A stretch of DNA of 45,599 bases from Chara braunii (lineage: Eukaryota; Streptophyta; Charophyceae; Charales; Characeae): the NCBI GenBank assembly GCA_003427395.1, contig BFEA01000008.1, positions 2,404,743-2,450,341 of the forward strand, given 5' to 3'. Below, in pieces: positions 20,985-31,365 of this stretch. Positions within the stretch are counted from its first letter, which is position 1. Each line of letters opens with the position of its first letter. The notes below the pieces were generated by a model. It worked only from the letters and a program-made list of their open reading frames with translations, was not told the DNA's origin and searched no databases. The position numbers and the translations under genes are program-made.

Positions 20985-21871
20985 CAGTAGAGGATGCAGA
21001 TCCCAGGGCTCGATCCCTAGACCCTACTCGTCTGTGTACAATACCCCCTGTGTGTTTGAACCCGTAACCTGTGTCTTAGGAGTCGGTTGTTGTCTGTCGT
21101 AAGCCAGTGCAACCGTCGGGTCTTGAACTGTAGGTCGGTCGCGTAGGGGTCAAGTCTGTAGTAGGGGTCGTAGCTGTAGTAGTTCTGAAAGATCAAGGTC
21201 ATAGCTGCTACAGTTCCGAAAGGCCAAGTCTACGAACTTCTAGAAGGTCCGGAAGTGGCCTTTCGAGAATTCTTGCGTTTGGCCAGAGGCAAGTGGGCAA
21301 GTGGCGAGTCCACCCATGTTGAGTCAGGGGTACCCAGTCCCAGTCTTACTTAGTCCAGTCAGCAAGTACCATTTGGGACTGTGTGCACCATGGGCCCTGT
21401 GGAAAGAGGCAGACTAGCGACTTCCATAAGTATAAATCAAGAGGCACCGTCCAACCATGCATTCATTCCTGCGAAAGCCATGCGGAAGTGCTGCCTGAGC
21501 AACTTGTGCGAGGTGGTTTGCAGAGTGCCCAAAGACAAAGTGGGCTGAAGGAGATAGTTAGCCGTAGCCATAGAAGGACAGCGGCCATAGCCGCCACAGC
21601 TGATAGGCGAGTGTGCGTGTGGTGGGTGTGTATGCGTGTGGGATATCCAGGGTGATCCAGAGTTGAGTGAGTGTGAACAGTGGTGTTGGACAGGGAGACG
21701 AGAGTTGGGATGTACAGGCGCTGATGCGCCATAGCCTGTTGAAATGAGCTTGTATCTGAACTGTGTTTTCAACTTCCATATCTTTGAGCTCTAAGTGGGC
21801 ACTGTGCGCCAGTGTGATTCACAATCTGTTTGCATGAGGGTGAAGTGGAAGAAACAGTGAGTCTGATTGCA
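20985..21871 (+). mobile_element. Probable 5' LTR of a retrotransposon
   Basis: The right end is set by the primer-binding site that starts at 21873 and by a terminal TGCA at 21868-21871. The left end is a guess: the sequence changes character near 20985, but no unambiguous TG start or target duplication was found. A TATA box lies at 21431-21437, about 440 bases before the end. No matching 3' LTR was identified. Confidence 0.5.
21431..21437 (+). promoter_or_regulatory. TATA box of the LTR
   Basis: TATAAAT in a moderately GC-rich LTR, at a sensible distance before the LTR end and primer-binding site. Transcription would start about 30 bases downstream. Confidence 0.45.
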
Positions 21872-21872
21872 T

Positions 21873-21884
21873 TGGTATCAGAGC
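21873..21884 (+). other. Primer-binding site for initiator tRNA-Met
   Basis: TGGTATCAGAGC is the standard plant retrotransposon primer-binding site, complementary to the 3' end of initiator tRNA-Met. It lies one base after a CA that would end the 5' LTR. Confidence 0.85.
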
Positions 21885-22037
21885 CGGTACCCGCCATCTC
21901 ACGCACCGTTGTCATCCTCGGTATGCTGAAGTTGGGCCCAGAGTCGAAGTGCGCCATAACTGAAGTTCCTACTGCCGAAGAAGAGTCCGCCATAGCTGCG
22001 CTGGTGGAGGAAGGTGTCCCGTACCTGCAAAGAAGAC

Positions 22038-22144
<107 letters not shown>

Positions 22145-22427
22145 CGATACAAGATTGGTTGTGCGGTCCAAGAAAAAAGAAGGCGGCCATAGCCGCGGAG
22201 CTCGGATACGGAGGAGAAGAAGGAAGACGAGTAAAGGAGGAAAAAAGATGAACGAGAGAGAAGGAGGGAGAGACCGAGAAGTGAGAAAAAACCATAGTTC
22301 TGGAAGAGGAAGGAAGGACAACGAAGGAGAAGTGGGAAGACATAGCAGGGGTGAAAGAAGAACCAGGCGAGGAAGGGGAAGAAGAAGGGTGGTGAGGAAG
22401 AAGAAGGCGGCAGCTATAGCCGAGTTG

Positions 22428-22575
22428 AAGGTTGACCAAGGGGTTGACCGAAGTTGGTTTGGGCATTGACTTGGGCGTTGACCAAGGTTGACTGGAGCGT
22501 TGACCGGGGGTTTGACCAACGTTGACTCAACGTTGACCAGGCGTTGACCAGGGTTGTTGACTGCAACTTTGACCA
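22428..22575. promoter_or_regulatory. Cluster of about 12 TTGAC motifs
   Basis: GTTGACC or close variants (attgact, tttgacc, gttgact) recur about twelve times in ~150 bases, all on the plus strand, spaced 8-20 bases. TTGAC(C/T) is the W-box core bound by WRKY factors in green plants. The cluster lies in the leader between the primer-binding site and the gag-like frame. A decayed short tandem repeat explains the pattern as well as selection does. Confidence 0.4.
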
Positions 22576-23167
22576 AGCTGGAGTTGGTATACTCTTGCCA
22601 AGCCTTCAGCCTATCCCCTCGCCCTATGGATGTGCACTCACCCTGTGGTACTTGTTGAGTTTGTCTGTCTCTTCTTTCTGCATCGAGTCTCTTCTATCCA
22701 GATGATAGGAACTCCGTGTATGAAGAATAGAGCCTTGTTGACCAAACCCACACGGGCTGAATAGGGGTAAAGGCCGTGTCTGACGACTCGACTGACCCGG
22801 AGGACACGAACCCTCCCAAGGACCGGTACTGACCGGCGGGCTGCTCGGTGTGGCACGATAGGCCTAAAATCCGAGCTGTGGGCCGCACGATAGGCTGTCT
22901 AAGTCTTGAGAGGACTTGCCAATCGTGTCGTCCTGTCTGCGACGTTAAATAATTCCTGAGGGGTTACGAACGATCTTCTTAAATGCCTCCTGATCAGCGA
23001 TAAGTCCGGTAATGACAACCTTAGAGTAGGTCTAGGCTAGAGACCCTAGTAAACAGGATCCTACTTGGATTCTGTGGTCCTTAGATTGAGTCCTAGGTCC
23101 AGTCAGTCAGGTGCCGAGGTCTAAGTGGTGAGGTCTGGAACTGTTGTCCGGTTGTGCACCTATCACC

Positions 23168-24125
23168 ATGGTTGACCTTCGCAGTGGGAAGAACACCACC
23201 CCCTATAGGAAGGCTCAAGATGAGCAAACCGCCGCCATCCTAAGAGAGAGAAAGGAGAAGAAGGAGCTCATTAGACAAACGAAGATGAAGATGATAGCAG
23301 AGGAGCAGGCGACAAAGAAAAAGAAGCTAGAGGAGGAGATGAAGAGATTGCAGCAAGAGGAGGAAGAGAGAATGCAGGCTGCGGTAGAGGAAGAGATTGA
23401 AGAGGAGGAGCAACCGGAAGAAAGACCCCTAAGCTTGTAAGAAGAAGAATGAGGAAAAGAGGAGAGGGCAGTGGTGCGAAGGAAGATGACCCGTGGGTAG
23501 AGAAGGGGATATCTAAGTGGGTGGCTAATTATGGTTAGGAAACGATTAAGAGGCGATGCTATATGTATCTCAGGAGGAGAAGGAAGCAACGATAAGGAAG
23601 ATCGAGGCGACGAGTGATCCCCTAGAGCGCCAGGCGATAAAAAACGAGAAGAAGTTGGACTGGAAGTTGTGCCTGGCGAGGGAGAAGAAGAGAAGGATGA
23701 AAGAAGCCAACCGGGTGGCTAGGGAAGTGGAAAGTTTACAGACTTGTAGACAAGAAGTAGACGCCCAACCTGATATTCAAGCCAAGTTGGACAAGATCCT
23801 TGGGAGCATCGAGCTCTTAGGTAGGGCCTGGACTAAGCACCATCAGTCTGTTAGGGGCGAAAACATGACCCTCCACTCCATCCGGTCCGGTTTTAGGGAA
23901 TTCACACGAGATGTGATGACACATGTAATGACCGAGGTTAGAAAGCTAAAGGAGGGCGCTGTCGAGTGCATTGGTCCGGCACCGCACGAGGCAGCGCGGG
24001 ACCCTCCCGACCGCGTCACGCAGGAGTTGGTTTGTTCCTCGTCGCTAATACATAATGAAGCTTCCGCAAGCCGCTCCGGTCGAGTGTGCCAACCATACCT
24101 CTCGCGAGCCCCTACGACAGGATAG
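23168..24125 (+). pseudogene. Gag-like coiled-coil protein, broken by frame changes
   Basis: The frame opens with MVDLRSGKNTTPY at 23168 and continues as a Lys/Glu/Arg/Gln coiled coil to 23440. Reading continues in a second frame (VRRRMRKRGEGSGAKEDDPW) to a stop near 23537 and in a third from about 23556, with DWKLCLAREKKRRMKEANRVA and a helical segment HSIRSGFREFTRDVMTHV, to a stop at 24123-24125. Two frame changes and a stop within ~120 bases break the gene. The same type of protein is, as I recall, common in Chara. It lies after an LTR and primer-binding site, which fits a Gag role. No protease, RT or integrase follows, so the element was non-autonomous or truncated. Confidence 0.6.
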
Positions 24126-24390
24126 GGCCTACGCGAGGCATGACTTACCTCCACCTTACGGGAGTTGTCACCTTCCTTCGGTGGGCATATCCCCGCTGAG
24201 CTACGAGTCGAAAGCTGATCAACTGCAATCGCAGAGGTGGACCAGTCGAGGACGTTTCTCGTTCGCTGTAGCATAGGAGGTACGCACGATATTACGTCTC
24301 TATCGGACCTGTACGCGAACCGACATCTTGGGGGGCTGAGGTCCCAAGCGCGACTCGTCGTCGGTCGACTAGGACGCATCCCACACACCA
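24095..24390 (+). repeat. Repeat copy at the end of the gag-like region
   Basis: Second, better placed copy of the sequence at 1200-1500. It overlaps the end of the gag-like frame and runs into sequence with no frame. A Pol III A-box-like stretch lies on the minus strand near 24204-24190. Confidence 0.6.
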
Positions 24391-25739
24391 CGTATACACC
24401 GCTCTTAAAGAACGTAAAAATTTAAAAACACACGCACACATACATGTACATGAAATGACACAGAACAAACAACACAACCATGCTTCTAGTCCTAGCTATC
24501 CCATAACTTTCTGATGCGGAAATCAGACAGGCGTCACGCGCGAGACTTAGTATAAAACCGCGCGGACGCAGGGTCTACTCATATCGACTAACAATGCAAT
24601 CATCCGTAAGTTGTCGCAATGATGACGTACTATGTAGTGTCCATAATCAACTGGTCCTTCGTGGATCTGAGTACCGCTTATGACACTCAAGTGTCAGACT
24701 CGAGGTATCGTGAAGGTTTGCCCCTTCACGATATTGAACAACTGAAGGAATAGCCGTTCGGCCGCCGTGAGACCTCCGACTTTTAAGTTGCGTGTCTCGA
24801 CAGATAGGACAAATAGGCTCTGCGCGGGGGAGATTCCTTCCATACAGAGTCTAGGGTCTGGGGTGTCCTGAACAAGGACCTCGAATCCAGGCCCAGGACC
24901 AACGTCCGACTAAGAAATCTTTAAAAAACATACAACAAGATAGAGGGGTTTTCCTCCCTGTCTCAATTCCAACCCCCAATTAAACTCTTAAGCGTGGGCC
25001 CTCTCAAGTCACGCGAACACCTAACAGAGGTATATACATATATAAGTATGTAAGGGGGAATAAGTATGAGACGATCACTTCTCACAATCACAGTGAGACT
25101 CCTCACAACCATATTTATATGTGTGATCGCAGACAGTCAAATCCAAAATCCGAACCACAGAACATATCTGTAATCACATCAAAGAGTCAAACAAGAGTCC
25201 ACATACTACACGAAGTCAACTCCAACCATTTCCTACACTCATACCCCTCGTTTTAGCCATGCAAACCCCAACCTCTGTCCAACCAACCATAATTAAATAC
25301 TCAGTACCTTTATTAGATGGCCGTTCAATAAAGTCCGGGTGAAACCTTAATAAAACAATAAAATCACCAGGGCTAAATCCTTTTAGGTTGAGTATTGAGG
25401 ATGAATTGGAGTTGAGTCGTAAACCGACGAATCGACAACCGACCTGTTATCAGTGATAACAGAAGGCGATCCTTGTAGGATCAAGCTGAATCTATTCCAG
25501 ATCCTGAACCCAATGATCAAGAGGACCTGTAACACATAACAGGCCAATCCCCAAGCTAGATCTATGAGTCCAAATCGAGAGTAGTCTCTATATCACAATT
25601 CCACCAAGAATTATTCTACTTAACTAATCCCGAGTCTATCTCTAAGTCAGTGCCAAATGAAAAGGTAGACCTTTGGCAGAAACTCCTCTATGCAGGGAGG
25701 ATTGCCAACATTACCACCTGCCACAATATAATCTAACTC

Positions 25740-26300
25740 CTCTAAACTAGGAAAATTTCGGTAGCGTTTCCCGTAGGAGAAGTGTCCTTTCAGAATTTAT
25801 ATCAGCCTAAATATGAAAACAAAAATAACCTTCAACCTTCTAAAGTCGAATTTTGTCTAACTCCCTGAATTAACAAAAATTTGGGCAGCACTCGCTTTAG
25901 AAAGGGAAACTTCCCAGATTTATACTAAGTCAGATATGAACTCAGAAAACAAGACCTGAGTTCAACTAAGACATAATTTAACTAACTCCTTAGATTTGTA
26001 GAAATTTTGGCAGCGCTTCCCATAGAGAAAGTGTTATTCCAAGATTGATACAAAGCTAAGTTGAGAACTTAAAATGACTTTGACTTTTCAAAGTCTAATT
26101 TTGTTTAACTCCTTGAATTAGCAAAAAATTGGACAGCATTCTCTTTGGAAAGGGAGGTGTTCCAAATTTTTACTAAGCCAAAAAGTCAGAAAAGTTGGAC
26201 AAAAAAAAAGGCAGAATCTGACTAACTCCTTGGTTTTGTAGAAATTTCGGCAGCGCTTCCCGTAGAGAAAATGACTTACCAAGATTTATACAAGACCAAG
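25740..26300 (-). repeat. Five ~125-bp units of two alternating types (right arm)
   Basis: Cores occur at about 25750, 25875, 26003, 26127 and 26248. The first, third and fifth read ggcagcgcttcccgtagagaaa or similar; the second and fourth read cagca(c/t)tc(g/t)ctttagaaaggga or similar. Order and alternation equal those of the left arm. Confidence 0.65.
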
Positions 26301-26586
26301 TATAAATAAAAGATCCCAGAAAATGCAGAAATTGACCTAAGTAAGAAAAACTTAGCTAAAAAATGAAGGAATTGAAACTAATTTCTATGGCTTTAGCACG
26401 TGGCGAGCAACTAAAGCAAGTACCTATCAAACTAACACTCGAACTAAGTAGTAGCCTCACTAAGTCACATGCAGGCCAAACCACAAGGGTAAGTACTCTC
26501 ACCATCCCCAAAGTCAAACTTATCAGACAATAGTTCATAGCTTCTCAATGATTTATCCCTTTCTACCCAACTTACATAAGGCATAA

Positions 26587-27280
26587 AGCTAGGCCACCCA
26601 AACTTATGGGAACCTGCCTAGCTCAGCCAGACACAATAACTTTTTTTTTCTTTGGGCACATGACTAAGCCACCCTAGTCGCCCTGAACTGTTTAAGTATC
26701 CAAATTATATATAATTGTCTGCCCTTAATCTTATAAGGTAGCATATGACCGGACCGATCAACTTAGATCGAGGTCAAGCCTGTCCCTTCTTACCACAAGT
26801 TTATTCTTAATTTATGATAAGCTATAGTCAGACCATCCAAACTTATGGAAAAATGTCTGACTAGCCTGTTCATAAGTAATATAATATAAAATATAAACAA
26901 ATTTAACCTTCAGGTTCTCGCATTTGCGTGACTTTAGACCAGACCTCCCAGACTTATGGGAACCTTTCCAGTCTGTTGCCAAAACAATCCTCCCTCTGAA
27001 TGAAACAAAGAGGGTCAGAGCCATTCAAACTTATGAAAAAATGCTCAACCCTCCTTCAGAAACTAAATAAACATATAAAAAACCCCAAAGAAAAAAGGCG
27101 ACCAAGCCATCAAAACTTATGGAAAAATGCTTGGTCCTTGAAAAGGCAATTACATTCAACCCTCGCAAGTCAAAGCAACCAGACCACCCAAACTTATGGG
27201 AACTTGTCTGGTCCTTCAGGCAATCCAAAATAAACATAGCACTAGGCCTTCCAAACTTATGGAGACTTTCTCAGCCTTTG
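26587..27280 (+). other. Array of hairpins with constant loop and covarying stems (right arm)
   Basis: Seven units share the core AAACTTAT (one has AGACTTAT). Five have the same layout: outer stem, CA, three bases, AAACTTAT, three bases pairing with the former, five bases, outer stem, always 21 bases between the outer strands. Outer stems: 26587-26594/26616-26623, 26825-26833/26855-26863, 27011-27021/27043-27052 (internal loop), 27100-27107/27129-27136 and 27178-27184/27206-27212. Their sequences differ (AGCTAGGC, TAGTCAGAC, GACCAAGC, ACCAGAC) but each is matched by its complement. Inner triplets pair as CCC/GGG, TCC/GGA and TTC/GAA. Two further units, near 26940 and 27241, have decayed. Confidence 0.8.
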
Positions 27281-27959
27281 GTTGACCTAGTCAAACTCAA
27301 GCAAGATAGCCTTTCTCCCATCCTTCCCCCAGATGCAACTCACAATCTGCTTTCAGTCAAACAATGAAACTGAAACTTACATTGTACATACATTCTTTTA
27401 TTTAGTTTGGCTTGTGTCCTGAAAGTCAAACTGAAAGTCAAAGTAGGGGTGCACAAAATATACTCAGTCAAAACATAGCAAGGAGTACAAATAAAGGTAA
27501 TAGCTGGGCTTATAGAAGGAAAGCAAATGGTTACCTCTCAGTCCCCTGCCTCCAGAACTCCTCATGAGTTCCGACAGAGCTCCCACAATCGGTGGGCTGA
27601 CTCCTCACAGAGTCTTGCTGCGGTTCTACGGGTTGCAATCCCGCCTGCCGCCTTCCTCTCAGAACAGGATTAAACTTAGACTTAGAAAGGCAGAATAAGG
27701 GGTCTGAGACTCTCGAGATACAAGAGAGGGACAACTCAACTCTCAGGAGAGGGCATTGTTGCCTCGATACTCCTGAGGGTCCCGCAATGATGGCTAAGAG
27801 TAACAGCTTGGTTAACTCTGAGTCAGACTGCCGAAGTCAACCATCCAACGACCTCCAGATTTGCATCACTAACTCCCCTTTTGCAGAACCAGATCACTCC
27901 TCTAAGTCCCCACACCTCTCCTTAGCCCCATTGCCGCTACACAGCAGCCTGTAACAGTC

Positions 27960-28030
27960 AGCAACAACCAGCAGAAATATGCAGCAGTATGCGGCAATAT
28001 GCAACAGTATGCAGCAGTATGCAACAGGTA
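27960..28030. repeat. Degenerate 10-bp tandem repeat
   Basis: The unit tatgcagcag or tatgcaacag is repeated about six times just outside the right inverted arm. Confidence 0.8.
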
Positions 28031-28439
28031 AGTCCCTCCGTTCAACAGGCTGAGCAACACAGCAGGCAGTAGGTAAGTCTTCTGGCTTTGCTGCTCGCTT
28101 CCCTGTTCCTTTACTCTCTCGCTGTGGCCTGCTGCCACTTTACTAAATGGAACAGATGGCACACCCCGGTCAACTGTCGCCCTTACTAATTCGCCCTTGA
28201 CTATGCTCCATCGCTACTGGTTGGGCGGGTAGCGCACACCAGGCAGGTGGGAGCAAGTACTGCTACTTTGCCGCTTCCTTCCTGTGCGCACCCATCAGTC
28301 CGCAGGTAGGCCCATAACACAGCTGACTACAACAGCAACCGATCGACATCAGTAGCAGACTCCGAGCAAGTGAGAATTTCGGCTCCTGCAGGTCGTTGCC
28401 TCCACCAGGTACGTGTGCCCACCACTTCGGCTGATGGGA

Positions 28440-28725
28440 CGGGCGACACACCTGCACACCGGCCAGTGAGCATACCAATGTGCAAGGACCCTCGCACGAA
28501 GCAAACGGACACAGACAACAGGGCAGCGGCGGGGCACAGACGAGGACGTCCACACACCCAACACCCAACACGGAGCACCACACCTCATGACCAACTCATG
28601 TCACCATCGTGCCCCGCAGGCTGTCGGCTCCCACCATCCGTTGAACCAGGGAGTCACTCCGATAGGCCTCCGTCATCACCTCCAGGCAACCCAGACATCC
28701 CGAACCGAGTGGCCCCCACCTCTAC
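28440..28725 (+). repeat. Repeat copy shared with 38325-38555
   Basis: Shared phrases include gaggacgtccacaca, ccagggagtcactccga, cgtcatcacc and gaaccgagtggccccca in the same order and orientation. The second copy lies about 0.9 kb into the probable 3' LTR of a Gypsy element, so this block is likely an LTR fragment of the same family. Confidence 0.75.
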
Positions 28726-28729
28726 CACT

Positions 28730-31055
28730 TAGTGACAAGATAAACGAAATCGTATGAATCTCCCGCTAGAACATAGCCAGATGCACGAACTACCGTGTGT
28801 ATATTCGAGGAGAAGAGCGAGAGAGAGTCTCTTTTCGGTAGGCAGAGCGACGCACCAGCTAACAGGTAAGTCTCCAACGTCCCAGCTGGCCTTCCGCTAA
28901 AACGAACCCTTCACCGGAACACGAGCCAGATGCATCCAAGGATCGGCTCGGGCTGTGCAAGTGAGCTCTCCTTCGCGGACCGGTGTGACGGGCGGCGCAC
29001 CGTGCTCAGGTATGTCTCCAACACGCGGCTATCTTCCCGCTACCTCCAACGATGAGCAACATTCGAATGAATGTTCTGGTAGAACACGGGCGAATACATT
29101 CCGTTTTTCAACTTTTCTTCCATATCTGCTTCCACCAACTCCTCACGCAGGCCTCCACTTGCTAACTCACAACATACCAACCCACTATCAAAACTAACGT
29201 CGGATTCGGAATCACTCGATGCAAAAACCTCCGAATCGATTCTTTCCCCGTCCGATTCCCTGCAGAATCTTCTCTTTTCAAACTCTCCCGACCATAGCCT
29301 CCACACAGCTCTGTTCTATTTTAATTCCCCATCTACTAACCTATAGGCAAATCTAATCCCTTCATCTAACTCGCCCTATCCCTAAACCTCATATTAGCAC
29401 TTTACCTCGCCCGAATCTGTCGAGAATGGGGCGAGATACACCCGTTTTCCTTCTTCCCCGTCCTTCTCCCGCCATGACTCCGCGCGCTGACTTTCTCTAA
29501 CAACTCTCATACCACCAACTCTCTTCCAAAACTAACATCACCAACTGACTCGTCCTATCTGGAACCCCCCAAAACCATCTTCTCCCTACCTAAAACCGCG
29601 GAGTATTGAGCGAGTTATCTTCCCCTTGCTACGCCTCGGTCATCTCCACGCCATCTCCAACTCCCCTTTTAGTCTGCATGCACCTGGCGAGTTCCCACGC
29701 CCAGGTTCATCCCCCCTTATTTCCCATTACTTGCTGCCAGCCTTCGTGCTCGTCACTACTCCATCCACCTCCTCAGCTTGGCGTCGCGCTTCGACAACAG
29801 ACGCCCCCCCCCCCTTGCCCTGCTCTCTTCTTCCTACCGCCCGTCACTCACTGCGCTGTTACTCCGCCCGCTGCTGCCCAGCGCTGCCTCTCTTTACTTC
29901 CTTCGCTACGGTACCGCTCGGTCGCTTAGCAGAACAGACAGGGCGCTTCAGTAGCACAACTTATCCTACGTGAGCTAGCGGAGGGAGCTTGCTACATTGA
30001 CAGCACGATCGTCATTCGCTCCCATATCCGAGCCCTACGAGCAATTTGCACGCCTGGCTGTGCCTTCCACAAAGTCTCCTCTGGTCGTCCTGTCTGAGCC
30101 GAATTCATGCCTCTCCGGGCCCCCGACAGGCAGTCCACACATAGCCAGTCACCACTGGGTCCAAGGTACGGGCTTGCTATAGACCCATATCATAGCCCAT
30201 GGTGAAGCAGACCCCAAAACAACTCTCGACAATGGTGGCAAATAGCCAGCCGGCTGAGGACTTTGAAGACCAAAGTTGAAAAGGGGTGCCATGTATCGGA
30301 TAGTAATGTCCAATCTGCGGCCCCTTCCGTTGCGCCCTGGACGGCTCTGGCCGGGCTCGTTCATCATCTTTGCAGGCCTCGGCAGGAACGCTCATACTCA
30401 AACCTCTTACAACATGCTGTGAGCGGCAACCTAAGCGCCTGCAAACGGCCCACCCCACAGATTTTCTTCCGACTTGCTGGCCTGGTCACCCATTGATTAG
30501 CATGCATATTGGATCCCTCGGTCCGTGTTTTCGAGACGGACAGGATAAAGGGACTTCGCCAACATCCGGAACACGCGAGAACCCATATGTCAACCAAGGA
30601 AGGCCCGCTCTCAAAGTTCTCGACCGCCGTAACAGCCCCTAAGAACTGGCGCCGCGCCTGAGTCAAGGAGAGCCGACGCATAAAATAAAATAATCAAATA
30701 TTTGAATTTTTAATCGTTAAAGTATGAGGAACGAGGAAAAAGAAACTGCTAATATCGCCCCAACGCCGCCGACGACAAAACCAAGGGAAATAGCCCCGCC
30801 GGACCCTCAACCCCCCGGTCCCTTCGCACTACTCTAATATCCCCTCGTCGTTGCCACTCGTCCTCGACCCCTGAATCTCTTCAATGAAAGTCCAACGCTG
30901 TAACCAATAATGCTAGGCCCAAGTCTGGGTCTAATTTTGACGGACACCTAAAATAAACTGATACTGTGCGACGCGCAGGCCTACCGAAACGCTTTCAGAA
31001 TCACCCTGTTGTTGACGTCGCCCTCCGCACGTACGCACAAGTCACAAGCAAGCCT
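28730..31055. other. Unassigned sequence, no gene seen
   Basis: Mixed, pyrimidine-rich sequence with short frames only. A phrase of about 35 bases (caggta..gtctccaac..ttcccgct) occurs twice, near 28863 and 29006, so a ~140-bp unit is loosely repeated. No domain was recognised. Confidence 0.35.
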
Positions 31056-31059
31056 GCCG

Positions 31060-31268
31060 TTTTTTTTTTTTTTTTTTTTTTTTGAAGGCCCTTGTGCAAG
31101 GCCTCTATCCTGGTGGTGGTAAGAGAACCACCGGGAATGAGGCTTTGCCTGGCGGGCCGCTCCATCTATTGGTGGGGAGCAACACCTGCTGGAAACCGGG
31201 TCCAGCGTCCCAAAAATACATCTTTGCGAAATAGTACATCTTAAAGGTGACGTCATTGTACTGGAGTC
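31060..31268 (-). mobile_element. Severely 5'-truncated LINE copy
   Basis: The T run 31060-31083 is the poly(A) tail on the minus strand. The ~185 bases behind it match 31370-31565, the 3' end of the longer LINE next to it, including the ccaccaatagatggagc hairpin. Only the last part of the element was inserted, the usual result of incomplete target-primed reverse transcription. Confidence 0.8.
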
Positions 31269-31321
31269 CGGATATCCTATCCACTATCCACTCATTCCAT
31301 GCTTATCCCACCTACTATCCT

Positions 31322-31324
<3 letters not shown>

Positions 31325-31365
<41 letters not shown>

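Larger units (their letters stand above)
24665..27790 (-). repeat. Right arm of the 3.1-kb inverted repeat
   Basis: Reverse-oriented copy of 6680-9815. The inner end carries a hairpin of 11 pairs (24706-24716/24723-24733) next to the palindrome at 24682-24695; in the left arm the 11-bp stem is partly lost while the palindrome is kept. The small hairpin 25444-25451/25455-25462 corresponds exactly to 9009-9027. The arms enclose 14.8 kb that holds the Penelope-like element, fold-back elements and gag-like fragments. Confidence 0.8.

Noticed and set aside
26587-27280. CRISPR-like array in the inverted arms
   Set aside because: The units are hairpins with variable stems and irregular spacing in a eukaryotic transposon; there is no constant repeat with uniform spacers and no cas gene.
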